Shown: in pieces, positions 50,150 to 58,635 of the stretch | How the letters are laid out: the number at the start of each line of letters is the position of its first letter | Position numbering within the stretch: position 1 is the first letter of the stretch | Assembly: GCA_905215065.1 (NCBI GenBank) | Contig: CAJMOF010000004.1 | Coordinates: forward strand, 62,001-126,000 | Source of the DNA: an uncultured bacterium | Lineage (GTDB): Bacteria > Actinomycetota > Coriobacteriia > Coriobacteriales > Coriobacteriaceae | Direction: 5' to 3' | DNA: 64,000 nt | Program-made: the position numbers and the translations under genes | The notes under the pieces: model-generated | What the model saw: only the letters and a program-made list of their open reading frames with translations | Told to the model about the DNA's origin: nothing | The model's database searches: none

Positions 50150-50833
50150 TTATTCGCCTTCCTCGACAACCTCGAGCGAATAGCCCTGGTTACGCGACGC
50201 GCGAATGGCAACGTTGGCACCAAGCGCCGTCAGCTTTTTGCGCAGGTACGAGATATAGACCCACACCACGTTGGCGCCTTCGGGCGCGTCCTCACCCCAA
50301 ACCTCGAGCATCAGACGTTCAGTGGGCATGCGCGTGCCGGCGTTGCGCATAAAGAGTTCCATAAGCTGAAACTCGCGATTGGCCAGGTGCTCCTCGCCCA
50401 AGGGTCCCACAAGCGTGCAAGCCGCCGTGTCGAGGCGCACGTTACCCACGCTGAGCGTCGTGGCGTCAATTGCCGTCGCGGCACGCGTCATGGCACGAAT
50501 ACGCGCAAGCAGTTCCTTGGCGGCAAACGGCTTGGTCAGGTAATCGTTGGCACCGGCATCCAGGCCCTCGACCTTATCGGACACCTCGCTTTTTGCCGTG
50601 AGCATGATGATGGGCAGTCGCTTTCCGGCGGCGCGTGTACGCTTGAGCACCTCGATGCCGTCCATGCCGGGCATCATGATGTCCAGGATTGCGGCGTCGT
50701 AATCGTTGGTGAGTAGATTCTCGAGCGCCGTCAAGCCGTCGAGGGCGGTGTCAACCTCGTAGTCGCTATGTTGAAGAATCGCGGTGAGGGCGCGGGAGAG
50801 ACCAGGTTCGTCCTCGGCAAGCATCAGCTTCAT
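50150..50833 (-). CDS. OmpR-family response regulator
   Basis: A 227-residue regulator. The receiver domain has the acidic pair at residues 7-8, phospho-acceptor D51 (AILDIMMPGMDG) and the conserved Lys in LTKPF. The winged-helix domain starts near residue 125, with NREFQLMELFMRNAG and VYISYLRKKL. AAAGGAGCAACT precedes the ATG. It is the first gene of the pair, with the kinase two bases downstream. Target genes are not visible; the FtsX-type exporter a few kilobases away is a possible target by analogy with Firmicutes envelope-stress modules. Confidence 0.95.
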   Translation of the reverse strand: MKLMLAEDEPGLSRALTAILQHSDYEVDTALDGLTALENLLTNDYDAAILDIMMPGMDGIEVLKRTRAAGKRLPIIMLTAKSEVSDKVEGLDAGANDYLTKPFAAKELLARIRAMTRAATAIDATTLSVGNVRLDTAACTLVGPLGEEHLANREFQLMELFMRNAGTRMPTERLMLEVWGEDAPEGANVVWVYISYLRKKLTALGANVAIRASRNQGYSLEVVEEGE

Positions 50834-51005
50834 AGTTGCTCCTTTGGCGCATGGCTCTACAGGTTTCGATACTGCCGATGATAGCGTACCGTCAACCGCC
50901 TTAGCGCAGCCTTAGCTGCTCAACCTGCGCGTTTTTAAATACGCAGGATGTGGCTTAGCCAAACTTAAGGCGCACGTGTCGAGCGCTTTGACGCATGCCG
51001 GGCGC

Positions 51006-51029
51006 GAAGGGACAGTGACTCGTCCTTTC
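51006..51029. repeat. Decayed GGGACAG-core palindrome
   Basis: GAAGGGAC (51006-51013) and GTCCTTTC (51022-51029) pair with one G-T. It lies about 30 bases beyond the stop codon of the ogt gene and could be its terminator. Confidence 0.5.
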
Positions 51030-51061
51030 ACGGCGTCCTAGTTATGCAAAGTGCTCGAGCG

Positions 51062-51640
51062 TTACTCCTCGTACGCGCCCTCAAGCCGAAGCAGCCACTC
51101 CTTGCGGTCAAGCCCGCCGGCATATCCGTTGAGCGAACCATCGGCGGCAACTACGCGATGGCACGGCACGATAATCGAAATGGGATTACGCGCGACCGCA
51201 GCCCCCACAGCACGGGGAGATACAACGGGTGCCTCGTTCCCCGGCACCCGATGGCGGGCGGCAACACGCTGGGCGATCTCGCCATACGTAGCGACCTCGC
51301 CACGCGGGATAGAAAGCAGCTCGTACCAGACTTCACGCTGAAACGCCGTGCCAATCAAATGCAACGGCGGCGTATACCGAGGCTCCTGCCCTGCAAAATA
51401 AGCATTCAACCAAGCCCAAGAACGCTCGAGCATCGAGGAGGCCGCACCATTTGCGGGATTCACCAAAGATATTCCACCGGTACCGGAAACCGCGTCGGCG
51501 CCTTCAACATGTTCGGAGTCTTCCCGGAGAAGCGTGGAACCAAAGTGCTCCTGCCCCTCAAACCAAAGCCCCGTCAGACCGCGGCCATCAGCGGCAAGCA
51601 AGATTTCGCCCAAAGGCGAGGCAAATGTCGTCGTGACCAC
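51062..51640 (-). CDS. ogt: Methylated-DNA-protein-cysteine methyltransferase
   Basis: Suicide DNA repair enzyme that takes the methyl group from O6-methylguanine. The acceptor Cys is in IIVPCHRVV near residue 158; the HTH-like segment FQREVWYELLSIPRGEVATYG and the NPISI stretch before the active site are typical of Ogt/MGMT. The 192-residue length is normal. The start is GTG at 51640 behind AAAGGAGCC. It is a single gene. Confidence 0.95.
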   Translation of the reverse strand: MVTTTFASPLGEILLAADGRGLTGLWFEGQEHFGSTLLREDSEHVEGADAVSGTGGISLVNPANGAASSMLERSWAWLNAYFAGQEPRYTPPLHLIGTAFQREVWYELLSIPRGEVATYGEIAQRVAARHRVPGNEAPVVSPRAVGAAVARNPISIIVPCHRVVAADGSLNGYAGGLDRKEWLLRLEGAYEE

Positions 51641-51700
51641 CAGCGGCTCCTTTCAAAACTCCGCAACATAATACCGCGAATTGTGCAGACAACCCCAATC

Positions 51701-51855
51701 GACCCCAAAGTCACCCAAGGCAGCAAGCGCGACAGCGCCGCAGCTGCCGCACGACCCCAAAGTCCCCGCAGGCAGCAGGCGCAACGCGCCACAGCTGCCG
51801 GCCGCGCCCCAAAGTCCCCCAAGGCGGCAGGCGCGAAGCGCCGGGGCCGCCGCCG
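51701..51855. repeat. Three degenerate 52-base tandem units
   Basis: Units begin near 51701, 51753 and 51805, each opening with (G)CCCCAAAGTC and containing GGCAGC(A/G)...GCTGCC, so each could form a hairpin. No frame is convincing. They lie upstream of ogt in the 454-base gap, next to modular element C. Confidence 0.65.
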
Positions 51856-51952
51856 GGACCAGGGCCTGCAACGGCCACGTGCCCCCACATCAGCCCAGCG
51901 GCCCCAACCAACAACGACCCCATCGCAGGCCGCTCGCAGCCGAGTCACCGCA

Positions 51953-52082
51953 GGCGGGGGCCGGGCTTAACTTTCAGAACACTCCGCAGACCAGTGTGGC
52001 GCCTTGTCCGCGGCTCCGAAGGAGCAGGACAAGGCGCCACACATGGTCGAGGACGTTCTGAAAACCAAGCCCGGCCCCCGCC
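51953..52082 (-). repeat. Modular double-stem element, copy C
   Basis: Outer arms 51953-51980 and 52055-52082 pair with three mismatches. Read on the minus strand, box 1 is GTCCTCGACCATG (52042-52054), the inner stem is GTGGCGCCTTGTCC and its partner around a GCTCCTTCGGAGC tip, and box 2 is TCTGCGGA (within 51981-51993). It lies 12 bases beyond the asd stop codon, so it would be at the 3-prime end of that mRNA. Confidence 0.85.
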
Positions 52083-52094
52083 GGATAGGTCACA

Positions 52095-53120
52095 CTACTC
52101 GCAGAGCAGCTTAGCGATCTGGACGGCGTTGGTTGCCGCGCCCTTACGGATTTGGTCGCCGCAGCACCAGAAGGTGATGCCGCGCGCGGCCTCAGGGTTC
52201 GAGATGTCGCGGCGCACGCGACCGACCCAGATCAGGTCCTGGTCGGACGTATCCATCGGCATGGGGAAGCGGTCGTGCGCATCCTCGGCACTCATGTCGT
52301 CAACCAGCTTGACGCCGGGAGCGGCAGCCAGCGCAGCACGGGCCTCCTCGACCGTAATATCGCGCTCAAACTCGAGCGTAATGCTCTCGGAGTGCGAGCG
52401 CAGCACCGGCACGCGCACGCAGGTGCAATTCACGCGCAGCTCGGGCAGATGCATGATTTTGCGGCCCTCGTTCTGCAGTTTCATCTCCTCGGAGGTAAAG
52501 CCCTCCTCCTTGACGCCGCCAATCTGCGGAATCAGGTTGCTCGCGAGCTGGGCGGCAAATGCGCGCGGCTCGGGAATCTCCTCGCCACGGCCCAGGGCGG
52601 CCAGCTGAGCCTCAAGCTCGGCCATGCCGGGAGCGCCGGCACCCGAAGCCGCCTGGTACGTCGAGACGATCATGCGCTTCACGCCGGCGAGCTGATGCAG
52701 CGGCCACGTGGGAACCAGGCCGATGATGGTCGCGCAGTTGGGATTGGCGATAAGGCCGTGATGCCACTTGATGTCGTCGGCATTGATTTCAGGCACAACC
52801 AGCGGCACCTCGGGATCCATGCGGAAGGCGTGGCTGTTGTCGACCACGACGGCGCCGCGCTTGACGGCCTCGGGCAGCAGCTCCTTCGCAATATCGTCGC
52901 CGGCGGCGCCGAGCACGATGTCGCAGCCCTCAAAGGCCTCGGGGCAAGCCTCCTCAATCACAACCTGCTCGCCGCGGAACTCGACGGTCTTGCCCGCAGA
53001 GCGCGCGCTCGCTAGCAGCTTGAGCTTGCCGACCGGAAACTCCTGCTCGTTGAGGCACTCGAGCATCTGGGTGCCCACGGCTCCCGTCGCGCCCAAAATA
53101 GCAACCGTGTACTGTTTCAT
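52095..53120 (-). CDS. asd: Aspartate-semialdehyde dehydrogenase
   Basis: Reduces aspartyl phosphate to aspartate semialdehyde, the branch point for lysine, threonine and methionine. The 341-residue protein has the NADP-binding motif ILGATGAVGTQML near residues 8-20, the catalytic Cys in NPNCATIIGL near 129 and the late HDRFPMP. The ATG at 53120 follows GGGGGAAGC; a frame to 53207 is open but lacks a site. It lies downstream of lysC on the same strand, with a hairpin between them. Confidence 0.95.
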   Translation of the reverse strand: MKQYTVAILGATGAVGTQMLECLNEQEFPVGKLKLLASARSAGKTVEFRGEQVVIEEACPEAFEGCDIVLGAAGDDIAKELLPEAVKRGAVVVDNSHAFRMDPEVPLVVPEINADDIKWHHGLIANPNCATIIGLVPTWPLHQLAGVKRMIVSTYQAASGAGAPGMAELEAQLAALGRGEEIPEPRAFAAQLASNLIPQIGGVKEEGFTSEEMKLQNEGRKIMHLPELRVNCTCVRVPVLRSHSESITLEFERDITVEEARAALAAAPGVKLVDDMSAEDAHDRFPMPMDTSDQDLIWVGRVRRDISNPEAARGITFWCCGDQIRKGAATNAVQIAKLLCE

Positions 53121-53194
53121 GCTTCCCCCTTTAAAGGCTGTGGCTTTTGCCCGCACGCCGAGCAGGCCGATTATTGTTGCCAGTGTATACAAGA

Positions 53195-53283
53195 ACGGGG
53201 CGGGCACGAAACCCGCCCCGTCGAAACGAAACCGAAACGAAACGCCCCGCCGTAGATTTTTGAGGCAAGTCCCAAAAATCTAC
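53195..53283. terminator. Two hairpins between lysC and asd
   Basis: ACGGGGCGGG/CCCGCCCCGT (53195-53221) is followed by GTAGATTTTTG/CAAAAATCTAC (53252-53283). The second lies 12 bases beyond the lysC stop and is T-rich on the minus strand. They suggest lysC and asd are at least partly separate transcripts. Confidence 0.7.
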
Positions 53284-53294
53284 TGGGATAGCAG

Positions 53295-54683
53295 CTACTT
53301 GTGGAGCGCGGCCGGGACGGGATCGACCGGCGCGGGAGCCTCCAGGTCGGAGACCTTCACAATGCCGTTCTCGTCGGAGAAGGCGCGGTAAATGGTCCGA
53401 ATCGCCAGGTCGAAGTCCTTCTCCTCGACACCGATAATGATGTTGATCTCGTCACAGCTCTGCGAAATCATGCGCACGCTCACGCCGGCCTGGCCGAGCA
53501 TGCCAAACAGATGGCCCGAGATACCTGCACGACCGCGCAGGTTACGACCGACGGTCGCGATGAGCGCCAGGCCCTCGACAACCTCGATCTCGAGCGGCTC
53601 GACCTCCTGCTGAATGTCGCCCACAAGCGAGTACAGCGAATCGTGCACATCCTGCTCCTGCACCACGGCGCCAAAGCGGTCGACACCAGTGGGCATGTGC
53701 TCGACGGAAACGTCATAGCGTTCGAACACCGAAAGTGCACGGCGCATAAAGCCGACACGGGGCTTGGTGCGGTCGCGGGCGACGTTGATGGCGACAAAGC
53801 CGCGTTTGCCGGTCACGCCGGTAATGATGGGCTCTGCCTCGCCCTCGTCAGCCGTCTCGCTAATGATGGTGCCGGGGTCCTGCGGCGCATTGGTGTTCTT
53901 GATGACCAGCGGAATACCCGCCTCGCGCACGGGGAACACGGCCTCCTCGTGCAGGACGCTTGCACCCATGTACGAAAGCTCGCGCAGCTCCTCGTAGGTA
54001 ACGCGGGCGATGGGCTGAGCCTCGGGCACAATACGCGGATCGGCAGAGTAGAAGCCCGAGACGTCGGTCCAGTTCTCGTACAGGTCGGCGCCCAGGCACT
54101 TGGCCAGAATCGAGCCCGAGATATCGCCGCCGCCACGATCGAGCAGCTTGATCTGGCCCTCACGCGTCGCGCCGTAGAAACCGGGCATAACAAAGCCACC
54201 CTGCTGGCCGTACTCCTGCACCAGCTCGGAGGTGCGGTTCATGCTGAGCGTACCATCGTGATGGAACGCCACAACCGTCGCGGCGTCCAGGAACGGCAGG
54301 CCCAGGTACTCGGACATCAGGCGAGCGGTGAAATACTCGCCACGGCTCACGAGCTCCTCGGTGGAGTAGCCGCCCGAGCGGGCGCGCTCGGCAAAGGCTG
54401 CGAACTCCTCGCGGATGGGATAGGTGAGCTCCAGCTCGTCAGCGATATCAAAATAGCGCTGGCCGATGTCCTCGAGCAGCTCCTCACATGACACGTGATA
54501 CTTAACGTGCGCGTTAACCAGGTAGAGCAGGTCGGTCACCTTGGTGTCGCCCTTAAAGCGGCGACCGCAGGCGGAAACCACCACAAAACGGCGGGCCGGG
54601 TCGGCATCGACAATGGCCTTGATCTTCTTGAAGTGTTCGGCGTCGGCGACCGACGAGCCGCCAAACTTGGCAATCTTAATCAT
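53295..54683 (-). CDS. lysC: Aspartate kinase
   Basis: Phosphorylates aspartate, the first step of the aspartate-family pathway. The 462-residue product has KFGGSSV at residues 6-12, the kinase motif SGGYSTEELVSRGEYF, RGGGDISGSILA and two C-terminal ACT domains (LALIATVGRNLRGRAGISGH) that usually give feedback inhibition by lysine or threonine. The length fits the monofunctional long type. It is divergent from thrC; the 104-base spacer must hold both promoters. Confidence 0.95.
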   Translation of the reverse strand: MIKIAKFGGSSVADAEHFKKIKAIVDADPARRFVVVSACGRRFKGDTKVTDLLYLVNAHVKYHVSCEELLEDIGQRYFDIADELELTYPIREEFAAFAERARSGGYSTEELVSRGEYFTARLMSEYLGLPFLDAATVVAFHHDGTLSMNRTSELVQEYGQQGGFVMPGFYGATREGQIKLLDRGGGDISGSILAKCLGADLYENWTDVSGFYSADPRIVPEAQPIARVTYEELRELSYMGASVLHEEAVFPVREAGIPLVIKNTNAPQDPGTIISETADEGEAEPIITGVTGKRGFVAINVARDRTKPRVGFMRRALSVFERYDVSVEHMPTGVDRFGAVVQEQDVHDSLYSLVGDIQQEVEPLEIEVVEGLALIATVGRNLRGRAGISGHLFGMLGQAGVSVRMISQSCDEINIIIGVEEKDFDLAIRTIYRAFSDENGIVKVSDLEAPAPVDPVPAALHK

Positions 54684-54787
54684 GGGCTGGAGGTTACCTT
54701 TCTAAAAAGCCTCTGCGAACCTATTTTGCGCGCTCTGATACCATGGTTTCACCGATTGGGACCAAGGCATCCGAGGAGCAGTGTTAT

Positions 54788-56305
54788 ATGGGAACTTATC
54801 ATAGTACACGAGGACGCACTTTATCGTGCTCAAGTAAGGTGGCAATCCGTACCGGCATCGCTCCCGACGGGGGTTTGTTTGTCTCGGACGAGCTCGGCAC
54901 CCAGCAGATCGATATCAGCTCGCTTGCATATAAATCGTACTTTGAAATCGCTCAAGATGTGTTGGGAATGTTACTGAATGATTACACGACCGAAGAAATT
55001 TCGGCGTGTGTCGACGAAGCATACCGCGGCACGTTCGCGAGCGAAGAGGTTACGCCGCTCGTCAAACTCGATGCCGCACCGGGCGCCGACGCCCCTCAGA
55101 CCTATGTGATGGAGCTCTTTGGCGGCCCCACGAGCGCCTTTAAGGACGTCGCCCTGCAGATGCTCCCCCGCCTCATGGCCCGCACCTCTGCCAAGGACGG
55201 CGGCGCCGTGCGCATCATGATCGTCACCGCCACGTCGGGCGACACGGGCAAGGCAGCACTCGCCGGCTTTGCCGACGCCCCGGGGACGGGCATCACCGTC
55301 TTCTATCCCGAGGGCAAGGTCAGCCGCGTCCAGAACCTGCAGATGTCCACGCAGGAGGGCGGCAACGTCGCCGTCTGCGGCATCCGCGGCAACTTCGACG
55401 ACGCCCAGAGCGCCGTCAAGCGCATCTTTGCCGATAAGGAGCTGGCCGAGCGCCTGGAGGCCGCCGGTACCGTGCTTTCGAGCGCCAACTCCATCAACGT
55501 CGGGCGCCTGGTGCCGCAGGTCGTCTACTACTTTGCCGCCTATGCACAGCTGCTGCGCGCCGGACGCCTGGAGGCCGGCGATGCCGTGGAGTTCTGCGTG
55601 CCGACCGGCAACTTTGGCGATATCCTTGCCGGCTACTACGCCAAGCGCATGGGCCTGCCCGTCGCCAAGCTCATCGTCGCGAGCGACAAGAACAACGTGC
55701 TTGCCGACTTCCTGACCACCGGCGTCTACGACCGCAACCGTCCGTTCTTCACGACCATCTCGCCGTCGATGGACATCCTCATCAGCTCCAACCTGGAGCG
55801 CATGCTCTACTTCCTGTCCGACGGCGACTGCGAGCTTGTTGCCGGCCTTATGGATCAGCTTGCCCAGACCGGCCGCTACGAGGTGCCCGCCGAGCTGCTG
55901 GCCAAGATCCAGAGCGTGTTTGGCTGCGGCTGGGCCAGCGAGGACGAGGTCCGCGCTGCCATCAAGAGCTGCTGGGACGCAAACGGCTACGTGATCGACC
56001 CGCACACCGCTTGCGGCTATCACGTCTTTGAGCAGGTCGCTTCCGCCGAGGGCGCCAAGGCCCGCGTGCTGCTTTCGACCGCCAGCCCCTACAAGTTCCC
56101 GCGCGCCTGCTGCGACGCCCTGGGGCTCGGCGTTCCCGAGGATGATTTTGAGGCTATGCGTGTGCTCGAGCAGGCCACCAACACGGTCGCCCCGACCCAG
56201 CTCGCCGAACTCGAATCCAAACCCGTCCGCTTCGAAGACGTCTGCGACGTCGATGAGATGGCAAGCTACGTAGAGTCTGCAGCAAAAAAGATGGCTACTA
56301 ACTAA
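54788..56305 (+). CDS. thrC: Threonine synthase
   Basis: Pyridoxal-phosphate enzyme converting O-phosphohomoserine to threonine. The 505-residue protein begins with TYHSTRGRTLSCSSKVAIRT, typical of the long (E. coli/fungal) type. It has the PLP lysine in FGGPTSAFKDVALQ near residue 122 and the phosphate-binding SGDTGKAAL. The ATG at 54788 follows GAGGAG at nine bases; an in-frame ATG at 54743 is less likely. It is followed by thrB after about 200 bases that contain hairpin element D. Confidence 0.95.
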   Translation: MGTYHSTRGRTLSCSSKVAIRTGIAPDGGLFVSDELGTQQIDISSLAYKSYFEIAQDVLGMLLNDYTTEEISACVDEAYRGTFASEEVTPLVKLDAAPGADAPQTYVMELFGGPTSAFKDVALQMLPRLMARTSAKDGGAVRIMIVTATSGDTGKAALAGFADAPGTGITVFYPEGKVSRVQNLQMSTQEGGNVAVCGIRGNFDDAQSAVKRIFADKELAERLEAAGTVLSSANSINVGRLVPQVVYYFAAYAQLLRAGRLEAGDAVEFCVPTGNFGDILAGYYAKRMGLPVAKLIVASDKNNVLADFLTTGVYDRNRPFFTTISPSMDILISSNLERMLYFLSDGDCELVAGLMDQLAQTGRYEVPAELLAKIQSVFGCGWASEDEVRAAIKSCWDANGYVIDPHTACGYHVFEQVASAEGAKARVLLSTASPYKFPRACCDALGLGVPEDDFEAMRVLEQATNTVAPTQLAELESKPVRFEDVCDVDEMASYVESAAKKMATN

Positions 56306-56383
56306 ACCCCTTATTAAGCGCCGGCGAAAGCCGGCGCACCTTCTTTCATCAGATAACCCTCGGGATGATGACGAACGCGCACA

Positions 56384-56495
56384 GCGTGCCTGGCTGTTTA
56401 GTTCGTCGCGAGTTCCGCACGCAAAGGAAAGCACTTAATGTGCTTTCCGTCTTGCGCAGGACTGTCCGAGCAGCGAACTAAACAGCCAGGCACGC
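56384..56495 (-). repeat. Modular double-stem element, copy D (divergent)
   Basis: Outer arms 56384-56405 and 56474-56495 are perfect 22-base complements. The inner stem is GGAAAGCAC/GTGCTTTCC with a five-base loop. On the minus strand the unpaired parts contain CTCGGACA and TGCGGA, matching boxes of copy A. It lies between thrC and thrB; the thrB ribosome site begins two bases after the outer arm. Confidence 0.65.
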
Positions 56496-56508
56496 CAGGA
56501 GGACCCAC

Positions 56509-57390
56509 ATGATCAAAATCACCGTCCCAGCAACGAGCGCCAACTTGGGCATTGGCTACGACACCCTCGGCATGGCCGTCAGCCTCTACTCGCACTTCAC
56601 CTTCGAGCGCGCTGACAAACTCACCATCACCGGATGCCCCGAAGAGTTCCAAAACGAGAACAACCTGGTCTACGTGAGCTTTGTCGATGCACTGGCCGCG
56701 TGGGGCGAGCCGGCTTTCCCCGTTGCCATCGACATTCAGACCGACGTGCCCGTCGCCCGCGGCCTGGGTTCCAGCTCTACCTGCGTCGTCGCCGGCATCA
56801 TGGCTGCCGCCGCGTTGACGGGCCATACCGTCGACCGCGCCGAGCTCGTCCGCATCGCCACCGAGGTCGAGGGCCATCCCGATAACGTCGCTCCCGCCAT
56901 CCTTGGCGGCGCCGTCTGCTCCTTTACGCCGACCGATTCGCTCCCCCAATGCCTGCGCTACGAGGTGAGCGATCGCTTACGTTTTATTACCGTGATTCCG
57001 CCCTACGAGGTACATACGAGCGAGGCGCGCAAGGTCGTGCCGCAGGAGATTCCGCTCTCCACCGCCGTGTGGCAGATGGGCCGCATTGCTGGCATGACGC
57101 GCGGTCTGGAGACCGGCGACCTTGACCTGATTGCCGCCGCCAATGACGACCGCATCCAAGAACCCTATCGTCGCCGTCTCATCCCCGACTACAACGCCGT
57201 GCGCGACACCTGCCTTAACGGCGGCGCCAAGACCATCTGGATCAGTGGTTCGGGCTCGACCCTCATGGCCGTAACCGACGACACCATCGTGGCAAAGTTC
57301 CTGCAGGTTAAGCTGCGCGAGCAGTTCCCCAAATGCGACACGCACATTCTGACGTGCGACACCGAGGGCGCTCAAATCGAGTACCTGTAG
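56509..57390 (+). CDS. thrB: Homoserine kinase
   Basis: GHMP-family kinase making O-phosphohomoserine, the substrate of ThrC. The 293-residue protein has the N-terminal VPATSANLGIGYDTLG and the phosphate loop PVARGLGSSSTCVVAG near residues 81-96, and the C-terminal ISGSGSTLMAV. The ATG follows GGAGGACCC. It completes the lysC-asd-thrC-thrB set; homoserine dehydrogenase is not in the window. Confidence 0.95.
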   Translation: MIKITVPATSANLGIGYDTLGMAVSLYSHFTFERADKLTITGCPEEFQNENNLVYVSFVDALAAWGEPAFPVAIDIQTDVPVARGLGSSSTCVVAGIMAAAALTGHTVDRAELVRIATEVEGHPDNVAPAILGGAVCSFTPTDSLPQCLRYEVSDRLRFITVIPPYEVHTSEARKVVPQEIPLSTAVWQMGRIAGMTRGLETGDLDLIAAANDDRIQEPYRRRLIPDYNAVRDTCLNGGAKTIWISGSGSTLMAVTDDTIVAKFLQVKLREQFPKCDTHILTCDTEGAQIEYL

Positions 57391-57413
57391 CGCCCTGCTT
57401 CATTGCTCTCACC

Positions 57414-57530
57414 GGTCCCCTTGGGGCTTCCCCTGAAAACGTCCTCGATCATGAATTGCCCCGTCGTGCGCTTCGCGCGACGGGGCAATTCGATCTGCGG
57501 ATTGTTTTCAGGGGAAGCCCCAAGGGGACC
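57414..57530 (+). repeat. Modular double-stem element, copy B
   Basis: Outer arms 57414-57440 and 57504-57530 are perfect 27-base complements. Box 1 is GTCCTCGATCATG (57441-57453), the inner stem AATTGCCCCGTC/GACGGGGCAATT encloses GTGCGCTTCGCGC, and box 2 is CTGCGGA (within 57491-57503). It lies 23 bases after the thrB stop. Part of a further right half, CTGCGGAATGATTTTGAGGG, is at 57610-57629. Confidence 0.87.
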
Positions 57531-57787
57531 TGCGCGGCCTCGTCAGGATAATCGCATTCGCTGATTTAATCTTGTGCTCCTACGGAGCTACGGACGAGGG
57601 GCCTTCGCGCTGCGGAATGATTTTGAGGGGAACACCCCGACCATCCCTGCGTTTACCTTGCTGAGAATGTCTACAGGAACCCACGCTTTGAAGGGGCGCT
57701 GGGCAGATAGGGGCTTTTTAGGTTACATAATAAACTGTTTATCTATGCTACTATTTAACTAGGCATCGCAGTATGGAGGTGGTCAAA

Positions 57788-58303
57788 GTGTTACGCACAC
57801 TCAAAGCTTCGTTTTTCCTCTCGATACTTTTGATATTACCGATATGTTTCTCGTTTAGCCCTTCGACTGCTTATGCTGCAGAAAGCGATGCTGTCGCAAT
57901 TTCTGGCGCAACCCAAGATTTTGATTTAACGAAAGGTCCCGAGCAGTCTCATCAAATCAAGCTTAAGGATGGGACCGTTGCAGTAATAGGAATTAAAAAA
58001 ACCAATGAGCCCAGCCTGATATGGGACAGTTACTACAACAATGCTTCTGGAACTTGGACTATCTATTACAACAGTCCTTTTATTTATCGCGAATTCAAGA
58101 TCAAGATTGCGAACTCGCTCATTACCAGCGCTTGGGGACAAAACTATACGACTATCGGCTGTACGGTAACAAACGAGTCCTTTATATGGAACTCGAAACA
58201 GGCGACATATCGACTCAACTATGAATCGATGGGGATGGCGTCCGGTATCGCCGTGTTGCAAGCAACCATGGAAGGCAGCACGCTCCACACCTATGCAAAC
58301 TAG
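57788..58303 (+). CDS. Secreted protein, DUF5626-like
   Basis: A 171-residue exported protein. A signal peptide (residues 1-30, ASFFLSILLILPICFSFS) ends at AYA before AESD. The mature part is rich in Thr, Asn, Tyr and Ser and looks all-beta; the pattern GTWTIYYNS-FKIKIAN-IT and SKQATYRLNYE resembles DUF5626 domains of gut bacteria. I choose the GTG at 57788, eight bases after GGAGG; the ATG at 57773 overlaps that site. The gene is AT-richer than its neighbours, which suggests transfer. A 34-residue membrane peptide gene follows after 24 bases. Confidence 0.65.
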   Translation: MLRTLKASFFLSILLILPICFSFSPSTAYAAESDAVAISGATQDFDLTKGPEQSHQIKLKDGTVAVIGIKKTNEPSLIWDSYYNNASGTWTIYYNSPFIYREFKIKIANSLITSAWGQNYTTIGCTVTNESFIWNSKQATYRLNYESMGMASGIAVLQATMEGSTLHTYAN

Positions 58304-58327
58304 ACTCACATCAATTGAGGAAGTTCG

Positions 58328-58432
58328 ATGACCCCTATTCCTGCACACTCAGACATTACAATCGCTCTCGTTTTGATTCTCATCGGAGTGGTTATTTGGC
58401 GTATCTGCAAATGGTTTAAAAACAAGAAATAG
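58328..58432 (+). CDS. 34-residue single-helix membrane peptide
   Basis: The ATG at 58328 has GAGGAAGTTCG upstream, and the frame ends in TAG at 58430-58432. The peptide is a short polar head, one helix (ITIALVLILIGVVIWRI, residues 10-26) and a basic tail (CKWFKNKK). It sits 24 bases after the secreted DUF5626-like gene on the same strand, so the two are probably cotranscribed. It could be a partner or immunity peptide for the secreted protein, or a stand-alone membrane-active peptide. No homologue is recognised. Confidence 0.55.
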   Translation: MTPIPAHSDITIALVLILIGVVIWRICKWFKNKK

Positions 58433-58466
58433 TTGATAAAACGTATACATCATTTATGCGATGCTT

Positions 58467-58492
58467 GGGGCCGTTAAGTCGGCCCCTATTTC
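58467..58492 (+). terminator. Terminator after the 34-residue peptide gene
   Basis: GGGGCCG (58467-58473) and CGGCCCC (58480-58486) with a six-base loop, followed by TATTTCT. Confidence 0.8.
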
Positions 58493-58635
58493 TATAGCTT
58501 TTCAAGCAGCAGTCAGCCCATTTGGAAGTCGCAATGCCATTCATACGATTTCGGCCCTTTAAACCGCTTTCTATTGGTAGGGACTCTTGCTGGTAAGGAG
58601 CGCTTACTAGATACAAACCTTGGCAATATATTGGG

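Noticed and set aside
51701..51855. CRISPR-like tandem repeats
   Set aside because: Units are contiguous and degenerate without spacers.
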